Source: Pseudomonadota bacterium (lineage in GTDB: Bacteria > Pseudomonadota > Alphaproteobacteria > Caulobacterales > Caulobacteraceae). From it: a stretch of 37,955 nucleotides of DNA. Below, piece after piece: positions 32,992-37,955 of this stretch. The notes under the pieces were generated by a model. It was not told the origin of the DNA. It ran no database searches and saw nothing but the letters and a program-made list of their open reading frames with translations. The stretch spans positions 1 to 37,955 of the forward strand of contig JAFEEA010000014.1 of the NCBI GenBank assembly GCA_018241335.1, written 5' to 3'. The translations under genes and the position numbers were made by a program. How positions within the stretch are numbered: position 1 is the stretch's first letter; every line of letters starts with the position of its first letter.

Positions 32992-34611
32992 TTGAACGTC
33001 GCGCCGCATCGGTTCCTGGGCTTCGCCTTCGCTTGCGCCGACCTGTTGGTCGAGGTGGATTCGCACGACCGCATCACCTTCGCCGTGGGCGCCGCGGCCA
33101 CCCTGACCGGAACCAGCGAAGTCGCCCTCGTCGGCCGCTCCTGGCGCGACTTCGTGCATCCCGCAGACTGCGCCCTGGTCGAGGCCCTGTTCGCCGGGCT
33201 CGAGGATGGCGCCCGCCAGGGCCCGGTGCTCGCTCGCCTGGCCGACAACGACGGCGCCAGCGCCCGCGCCTTCGCCCTGTCAGCCTGCCGCCTTCCCCAG
33301 AACGGCGGTGTCGTCTCCTGCGCCATGACCCGGGCCGCGCCCGCGGCGGGCGCCGCCACCGACGGGCTCCTGGACCGCGCCGCCTTCGAGACCGTCACCC
33401 GCAGCCTGGTCGAGGCCGCACGCAGCGCCGGCCAGGAGCTTGAGCTGGCCTTCCTCGAGATGGACGGCTTCTCAAAGGCCTCCCGAGGCCTGGCGCCGGA
33501 CACGGCGAAGGCCCTGCAGACGCGCCTGCACGGCGCCCTGCGCGCCCAGTCGCACGGCGGCGCCGCGGCGGCCGACCTGGGCGACGACCGCTTCGCCCTG
33601 GTGCGCAACAGCGGCGAATCGGCCGAGGCCCTGACCACTCGCCTGACCCGCCTCATCGCCCTGACCGCCGAGATCGGCGACGTGCGCATCGCCGCCAGGT
33701 CCCTCGCCCTCGACGGCGAGGTCGCCCCCTCCAAGGTGGTCCGCGCCATCCGCTACGCCATGGACGACTTCCTGCGCGAGGGCATGAACGGCGCGCCCCT
33801 GGCGACCCTCACCGACGCGGTCGAGGAATCGGTGCGCCACACCCTGGAAAAGGCCAACGCCCTGGGCTCCGTGGTGGCCAAGCGCGAGTTCAATCTCGTC
33901 TACCAGCCGGTGGTCGCCCTCGCGACCGGCGAGCTCCACCACCACGAGGTGCTGGTCCGCTTCGGCGACAACGCCAGCCCCTTCCCGATGATCCGCATGG
34001 CCGAGGAACTGGACCTGATCGAGGGCCTGGACCTGGCCATCCTCGACAAGGCCTGCGCCGAGATGACCCGCGACCCGGCGCTTAGCCTGGCCGTCAACGT
34101 CTCAGGCCGCAGCATCGTCAGCCCCACCTTCATGGACGGCGTGCAGCACATCCTGAAGGGCAAGAAGGCCATCAAGCCCAGGCTGATGTTCGAAATCACC
34201 GAGAGCGCCGCCATCGACGACCTCGCCCTCGCCGACCGCAACATCCAGGCGCTGCGTACGGATGGCAGCCAGGTCTGCCTGGACGACTTCGGCGCCGGCG
34301 CGGCCTCCCTCGCCTACCTGCAGCAGCTGCGCCTCGACGTGGTCAAGATTGACGGCCGCTACATCCGCGAGCTGCAGCATGGCGGACGGGAGTCAAACTT
34401 CATCCGTCAGCTGGTGCGCATGTGCCAGGAACTGAGCGTGCGCACCCTGGCCGAGATGGTCGAGACCCACCAGGCCGCCGAAGCCGTCCGCGCCGCCGGC
34501 GTCGACTACGCCCAGGGCTGGCACTACGGCGCCGCCGCCGCCACCCCTCAGCCCCCGGTCAACCACATGGCCGCTGCCCGCCGCGTCGGCGCCAAGGATA
34601 GCTGGGGCTAG
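32992..34611 (+). CDS. PAS / degenerate GGDEF / EAL c-di-GMP protein
   Basis: A 539-residue cytoplasmic signalling protein. Residues 12-60 form a PAS-like domain (ADLLVEVDSHDRITFAVGAA, VHPADCALVEALF). Residues about 125-270 follow the GGDEF fold, but the signature reads G197-D-D-R-F201, so no cyclase activity is expected. The EAL domain (about 285-515) keeps the needed residues: E319 in EVLVRF, N369 in AVNVSGR, E401 in FEITES, D431-D432, K452 in VKIDG and E488 in LAEMVE. It should hydrolyse c-di-GMP, perhaps activated by GTP or PAS input. The start is a TTG at 32992 with GGGAGGG five bases upstream. No membrane segment. Confidence 0.86.
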   Translation: MNVAPHRFLGFAFACADLLVEVDSHDRITFAVGAAATLTGTSEVALVGRSWRDFVHPADCALVEALFAGLEDGARQGPVLARLADNDGASARAFALSACRLPQNGGVVSCAMTRAAPAAGAATDGLLDRAAFETVTRSLVEAARSAGQELELAFLEMDGFSKASRGLAPDTAKALQTRLHGALRAQSHGGAAAADLGDDRFALVRNSGESAEALTTRLTRLIALTAEIGDVRIAARSLALDGEVAPSKVVRAIRYAMDDFLREGMNGAPLATLTDAVEESVRHTLEKANALGSVVAKREFNLVYQPVVALATGELHHHEVLVRFGDNASPFPMIRMAEELDLIEGLDLAILDKACAEMTRDPALSLAVNVSGRSIVSPTFMDGVQHILKGKKAIKPRLMFEITESAAIDDLALADRNIQALRTDGSQVCLDDFGAGAASLAYLQQLRLDVVKIDGRYIRELQHGGRESNFIRQLVRMCQELSVRTLAEMVETHQAAEAVRAAGVDYAQGWHYGAAAATPQPPVNHMAAARRVGAKDSWG

Positions 34612-34659
34612 GGGCCGCCGCCTCCCTCACGCTCGGTTCCAGTAGATTTCCCAAGACAT

Positions 34660-34835
34660 CCGTCATCCTCGGGCGTCAGTCCCGAGGATCCATACGTGCC
34701 GACGCAATTGTCGCGCAGCGGCAGCGAAGCGGCGCAGGCGTCTGGCAGACATCGTCGCCCGGCTCGCCCTTCGGTACGAGCCGCCCCATCGCACGTGTTC
34801 ATGGACCCTCGGCACTGACAGCCGAGGGTGACGGC
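34660..34835. repeat. REP-like inverted doublet (two hairpin arms, 176 bp)
   Basis: Two hairpins sit in inverted orientation. The left arm pairs ATCCTCGGG (34665-34673) with CCCGAGGAT (34681-34689) around CGTCAGT. The right arm pairs ACCCTCGGC (34805-34813) with GCCGAGGGT (34821-34829) around ACTGACA. Read in the same direction the arms match except for two stem positions, both changed with their partners, and one loop base. The 110-bp centre has smaller hairpins (GGCTCG-CGAGCC near 34761-34782). It fills the space after the EAL gene and resembles the dispersed CGTCATCC-TCGGG elements of Caulobacterales as I recall them. Confidence 0.75.
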
Positions 34836-34860
34836 CGGGGGGCAATTCGCCCGGTGAGCC

Positions 34861-36684
34861 TCAAGCGGCCTCGGTCTTGATCCAGGCGTCGATGAGCCCG
34901 TCCAGCACCGTCAGCGGCATGGCGCCCGCCAGCAGGCCCGCGTCATGGAACTTGCGGATGTCGAAGCGCGGGCCGAGCGCCGCCTTGGCCTTGTCGCGCA
35001 GGCGGCTCCAGGTGTTGCGGCCGACCATGTAGCTGCACGCCTGGCCCGGCCAGACGCAGTAGCGCTCAACCTCGGTGGTGGTGGTCGAGACCTGGTCGCC
35101 GTCGGTGTCCGCCATCCACCGGATCGCCTGCTCGCGGCTCCAGCGCTTGTGGTGGATGCCGGTGTCCACGACCAGGCGGCAGGCGCGGAACAGGGCCGAC
35201 TGCAGGTAGCCAACCCGTCCGAACGGGTCGTGCTCATAGACCCCCATCTCGTCGGCGAGTTGCTCGGCGTAGAGCGCCCAGCCTTCGCCGTAGGACGAGA
35301 AGAAGTTCATCTTGCGGATCAGCGGCAGGGCCGCCTCCTGCTGCAGCGACAGCTGCAGGTGATGGCCCGGTATGCCCTCGTGGTAGGTCAGGGTCGGCAA
35401 GGTCCAGGTCGGGACCTCCGCCGTGTCGCGCAGGTTGATCCAGTAGATACCCGGCCGTTTCCCATCCAGGCTACCCTGGTTGTAGTAGCCCCCGGGCGCC
35501 CCGACCTCGATGAACTTGGGCACGCGCTTGATCTGCAGCGGCGCCTTGGGCAGGGCGCCGAAGTACTTGGGCAGGCGCGCCTGCATGGCCTCGACCTGCT
35601 TGTTGAGGTCGGCCAGCAGCTGCTCCTTGGCCGCATCCGTATTGGCGTAGCGGAACTTCGGATCCTCATAGAGGGCGTGGATGCGCGCGCCGACCGGCCC
35701 CTGGGTCATGCCCTGGGCCTTCAGGATCGCATCGATCTCGGCGGTCAGGGACTTGGCCAGGTCGAGGCCAAGCTGGTGCACCGCCTCGGGCTCCACGTCG
35801 GTGGTGGTGCCGTCGCGCAGGGACAGGGCGTAGTAGGCCTCGCCCTTGGGCAGGCGCCAGACCCCGGCGTCGTGGGCCGCCTTCGGCCGCCAGCCTTCCA
35901 GCAAGGCGATCTGGCGGGCCAGGGCCGGCTGAATCTTGGCCTGGAAGACCGCGCCGGCGCGCCCCTGCCAGTCGCCGTCCAGCCCCTTTTCCTTGGCGCG
36001 CCGGACCAGCGACTGGACCAGGCTGGAAGCGTCCGGCGTCACGTCGTGCAGGCCCCGCATCTGCGGCAGGGCCTTGTCGATAACGAAGTCCGGCGGCACG
36101 ACGCCCAGGCCCGCGTCGCGGCGGGCCATCTCGGTCTCCTGGTCCATGACGGCGGCGAAGGCCTCAAGCCGGGCCAGATAGGCCTCAGCGTCCTCGCGGG
36201 TCTCCACCGGATGCTGGTTGTCCAGGAAGTCCGGCGTGCTGCGATACGCCCCCGTCAGCTGCGACAGCACATAGGGCGCGCCGTCACCGCCGGGACCATA
36301 GGCGATCTCCCGGTCGGCCCGCGCCCGTTGGTCGTACATGAACGCCAGGGTGTCGTAGCTCACCTGGACGGCGGGGCTGAGAGCGGCGCGGTCAATGCCC
36401 TTAAGCACCCCCAGGCGGCGGGTGTTCTCGGCAGTGTCCGCGGCCACGGCGGCGATCGAGCGGTCGTACAGCTGGGAGCGCAGGCTCGCCAGTTCGCCCG
36501 TGTCGAGGCCCAGCGCCGACGCCTGTTCGGGCGCGCGAACGAGGTCCCGGCGGGCGAAGTCGTCCATCACCTTGGCGAAGGCGGCGTCGGCCCCTTGCGC
36601 CTCGGCGAAGGCCCGCGGAAGGGCGATGGGAGCCAGGGCGCCCGCGGCGGCGGCGCCCATCAGGAATTCGCGTCGATGGACCAA
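34861..36684 (-). CDS. DUF885 family exported hydrolase
   Basis: A 607-residue DUF885 protein, a family related to zinc metallopeptidases. The likely metal-binding motif H-E-G-I-P-G-H is in LTYHEGIPGHHLQLSL near residue 435, and NFFSSYGEGWALYAEQLADE (about 465-484) is a further conserved block with a candidate ligand glutamate. The start is placed at a TTG (36684-36682) with GGGAG seven bases upstream, because it gives a proper Tat signal: H-R-R-E-F-L-M-G followed by an alanine-rich segment ending RAFAEA. A longer reading upstream adds 22 residues that hide this signal. It is probably periplasmic; the substrate peptide is unknown. Confidence 0.86.
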   Translation of the reverse strand: MVHRREFLMGAAAAGALAPIALPRAFAEAQGADAAFAKVMDDFARRDLVRAPEQASALGLDTGELASLRSQLYDRSIAAVAADTAENTRRLGVLKGIDRAALSPAVQVSYDTLAFMYDQRARADREIAYGPGGDGAPYVLSQLTGAYRSTPDFLDNQHPVETREDAEAYLARLEAFAAVMDQETEMARRDAGLGVVPPDFVIDKALPQMRGLHDVTPDASSLVQSLVRRAKEKGLDGDWQGRAGAVFQAKIQPALARQIALLEGWRPKAAHDAGVWRLPKGEAYYALSLRDGTTTDVEPEAVHQLGLDLAKSLTAEIDAILKAQGMTQGPVGARIHALYEDPKFRYANTDAAKEQLLADLNKQVEAMQARLPKYFGALPKAPLQIKRVPKFIEVGAPGGYYNQGSLDGKRPGIYWINLRDTAEVPTWTLPTLTYHEGIPGHHLQLSLQQEAALPLIRKMNFFSSYGEGWALYAEQLADEMGVYEHDPFGRVGYLQSALFRACRLVVDTGIHHKRWSREQAIRWMADTDGDQVSTTTTEVERYCVWPGQACSYMVGRNTWSRLRDKAKAALGPRFDIRKFHDAGLLAGAMPLTVLDGLIDAWIKTEAA

Positions 36685-36776
36685 GACCGGCTCCCATGGC
36701 GGCGTCAGACGATGTCCGGCAGGGTTAGAAGCCGGGAGATCGACGGGCAACCTGGCCGCGCATTAATTCGCCGTAA

Positions 36777-36819
36777 GATTGCCGGAAAAAAGGCGGTTCA
36801 TGCCCCCGGCAATCCGCCT
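36777..36819 (-). terminator. Intrinsic terminator of cckA with an alternative hairpin
   Basis: On the minus strand AGGCGG (36819-36814) pairs with CCGCCT (36796-36791), with TGCC-GGG-GGCA nested inside, and a T-run of six follows (36791-36786): a good intrinsic terminator 18 bases past the cckA stop. An overlapping perfect 9-bp inverted repeat, GATTGCCGG (36777-36785) with CCGGCAATC (36806-36814), would form a competing stem that encloses the T-run. Confidence 0.7.
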
Positions 36820-36836
36820 GGGCGCAACAGCCTTGC

Positions 36837-37955
36837 TCAGGCCGCGCTCTGCAGTTGCTGCTTCACGCGTTCGGCCAGGGTCTTGATGTCGATGGGCTTG
36901 GGCAGGAACGACACGCCCGGCTCGCCCTCCAGCAGGTCCGAGAACTCGGACTCCGCATAGCCCGAGATGAACATCACCGGGGCCGAGCCCAGGAAGCCGC
37001 GCGCCTTCTTCAGCAAGGTCGGCCCATCGATGCCCGGCATGATCACGTCCGAGATCATCAGGTCGATGGTCCCCGCGTTTTCCTCCGCCAGTTCCAGCGC
37101 CTCCTCGCCGTCACAGGCCTCGATGACTTCATAGCCGCGGGCGCGCAGCAGGCGGGCGGCGATGCCGCGCACGGCCTCCTCGTCCTCGACGAACAGGATG
37201 CGCCCCGAGCCGGCCATGTCACGCGCGGCCACCTTGGGCTTGGCCGCCAGCACCGGCGCCTCGGGCAGGATCGGGGGCACATAGACCGGCAGGAAGATGC
37301 GGAACGCGGCCCCGTGGCCCAGGGTGCTCTCCACCGAGATCCAGCCGTCGGACTGCTTGACGATGCCGTAGACCGTGGCCAGGCCTAGCCCCGTCCCCTC
37401 GCCCACCGCCTTGGTGGTGAAGAACGGCTCGAAGATGTTGCCGATCACCTCAGGCGGAATGCCGGGACCGTCGTCGGCCACCTCGATCATGGCCATCTCG
37501 CCCATCGGCGCGCCGGCGTAGCCCAGGGCCTGGGCCTCGCTCTCGCTGACCCGGGCGGTGCGCAGGCGCACGGCGCCGCCGCCGTTGGCGTGCACGGCGT
37601 CGCGGGCGTTGACCACCAGGTTCATCACCGCATTCTCGAGCTGGGCCTTGTCGGCCCGCACCAGCGGCAGGTTCAGGCCGTAGTCGGTCTCCAGCTTGAC
37701 GTCCTCGCGCAGCAGGCGGCGCAGCAGGACCTGGAAGTTCGAGACCAGTTCGCCGAGGTCCAGGGTCGTGCGCTGGACTGTGGCCTTGCGCGAGAAGGTC
37801 AGCAGCTGGCGCACCAGGTCGGCCGCCCGCACCGCCGTCTGGCGGATCTCGGACAGCCCCTCGTACGACGGGTCGCCCAGGGGGTGGCGCAGCAGCAGCT
37901 CGTCCAGGCGCAGCTGGATGGCGGTCAAGAGGTTGTTGAAGTCGTGGGCGACGCC
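36837..37955 (-). CDS. cckA: Cell-cycle hybrid histidine kinase CckA, 3' part
   Basis: The last 372 codons of a hybrid kinase; the N-terminal membrane and PAS region lies outside the window. The fragment opens exactly in the dimerisation box, [12 protein letters not shown], so the phospho-histidine is its fourth codon (37946-37944). The ATPase domain shows [22 protein letters not shown] and [15 protein letters not shown], and the C-terminal receiver [12 protein letters not shown] and [14 protein letters not shown] with the phospho-aspartate. This arrangement and the [11 protein letters not shown] box match CckA, which phosphorylates ChpT and so controls CtrA and CpdR in the Caulobacter cell cycle. 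An intrinsic terminator follows. Confidence 0.92.
   Translation of the reverse strand, partial: GVAHDFNNLLTAIQLRLDELLLRHPLGDPSYEGLSEIRQTAVRAADLVRQLLTFSRKATVQRTTLDLGELVSNFQVLLRRLLREDVKLETDYGLNLPLVRADKAQLENAVMNLVVNARDAVHANGGGAVRLRTARVSESEAQALGYAGAPMGEMAMIEVADDGPGIPPEVIGNIFEPFFTTKAVGEGTGLGLATVYGIVKQSDGWISVESTLGHGAAFRIFLPVYVPPILPEAPVLAAKPKVAARDMAGSGRILFVEDEEAVRGIAARLLRARGYEVIEACDGEEALELAEENAGTIDLMISDVIMPGIDGPTLLKKARGFLGSAPVMFISGYAESEFSDLLEGEPGVSFLPKPIDIKTLAERVKQQLQSAA

Noticed and set aside
32972-32995. A seven-codon frame MAPGGPL whose stop overlaps the TTG start of the EAL gene
   Set aside because: It has no ribosome site of its own and is easily explained by chance.
34608-34845. Small minus-strand frames in the gap after the EAL gene
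   Set aside because: They run through the REP-like doublet and lack ribosome sites; such repeats often give false small genes.
36763-36776. A CtrA box (TTAA-N7-TTAA) upstream of the DUF885 gene
   Set aside because: The second half reads TAAG, so the match is too weak to claim.
34945-36960. A 671-codon open frame antisense to the DUF885 gene
   Set aside because: Shadow frame; the minus strand has the metal-binding motif, Tat signal and ribosome site.

Overview
The window is a gene-dense, very GC-rich alphaproteobacterial chromosome segment, almost certainly from Caulobacterales (Caulobacter, Phenylobacterium or a close relative). The evidence is the 3' part of the cell-cycle kinase gene cckA at the right edge, a recA gene preceded by an alphaproteobacterial SOS box (GTTC-N7-GTTC) with GANTC (CcrM-type) sites around it, a zinc-less S4 protein, and the bolA/CGFS-glutaredoxin pair. 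No phage, transposase, CRISPR, rRNA or tRNA was seen, so this is core chromosome with small intergenic elements.

Layout. 1-5.4 kb: the start of a lipoprotein gene running off the left edge, a Tat-exported carboxylesterase with an XRE regulator, then bolA, an aldo/keto reductase-like pseudoenzyme, a CGFS glutaredoxin and a hotdog thioesterase, followed by divergent DUF2239 and GIY-YIG-like genes sharing a palindrome. 5.4-9.3 kb: a VOC protein and a polyprenyl-phosphate sugar cassette (GT2, methyltransferase, GtrA, and a divergent GT87 mannosyltransferase-like protein). 9.3-14.8 kb: rpsD, a ClC H+/Cl- exchanger divergent from an NhaP-type Na+/H+ antiporter, and a hybrid histidine kinase. 14.8-20.7 kb: DUF1254/DUF1214 protein, TrmJ-like RNA methyltransferase, a beta-lactamase-fold pseudoenzyme, icd, a VOC protein and a P-loop kinase. 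20.7-28.6 kb: an exported protein with an MCGCP motif, an APH-type kinase, a DUF1579-like protein, alaS, a structured 439-bp gap, recA and a TauD-type dioxygenase. 28.6-36.8 kb: a small charged protein, a sugar-transfer-associated ATP-grasp protein, a glycine-zipper protein with YYD repeats, Ca2+-dependent PI-PLC coupled to a Nudix hydrolase, a PAS/degenerate-GGDEF/EAL protein, a REP-like inverted doublet, and a DUF885 hydrolase. 36.8 kb to the end: cckA with an intrinsic terminator.

How the genes work together. Several short operons are tightly coupled by overlapping or abutting codons: grx/thioesterase, GT2/methyltransferase/GtrA, Nudix/PI-PLC. Two convergent gene pairs share one CTAG as both stop codons. 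Four proteins carry Tat-like signals (esterase, DUF1254 protein, beta-lactamase-like lipoprotein, DUF885 protein), so the region is rich in envelope functions. The most unusual items are the cluster of strong inverted repeats between recA and alaS, two apparent pseudoenzymes (aldo/keto reductase-like next to bolA, and class A beta-lactamase-like next to trmJ), the REP-like doublet with compensatory stem changes, and the palindromic site between the DUF2239 and GIY-YIG genes. I did not find a clear defence or mobile system.
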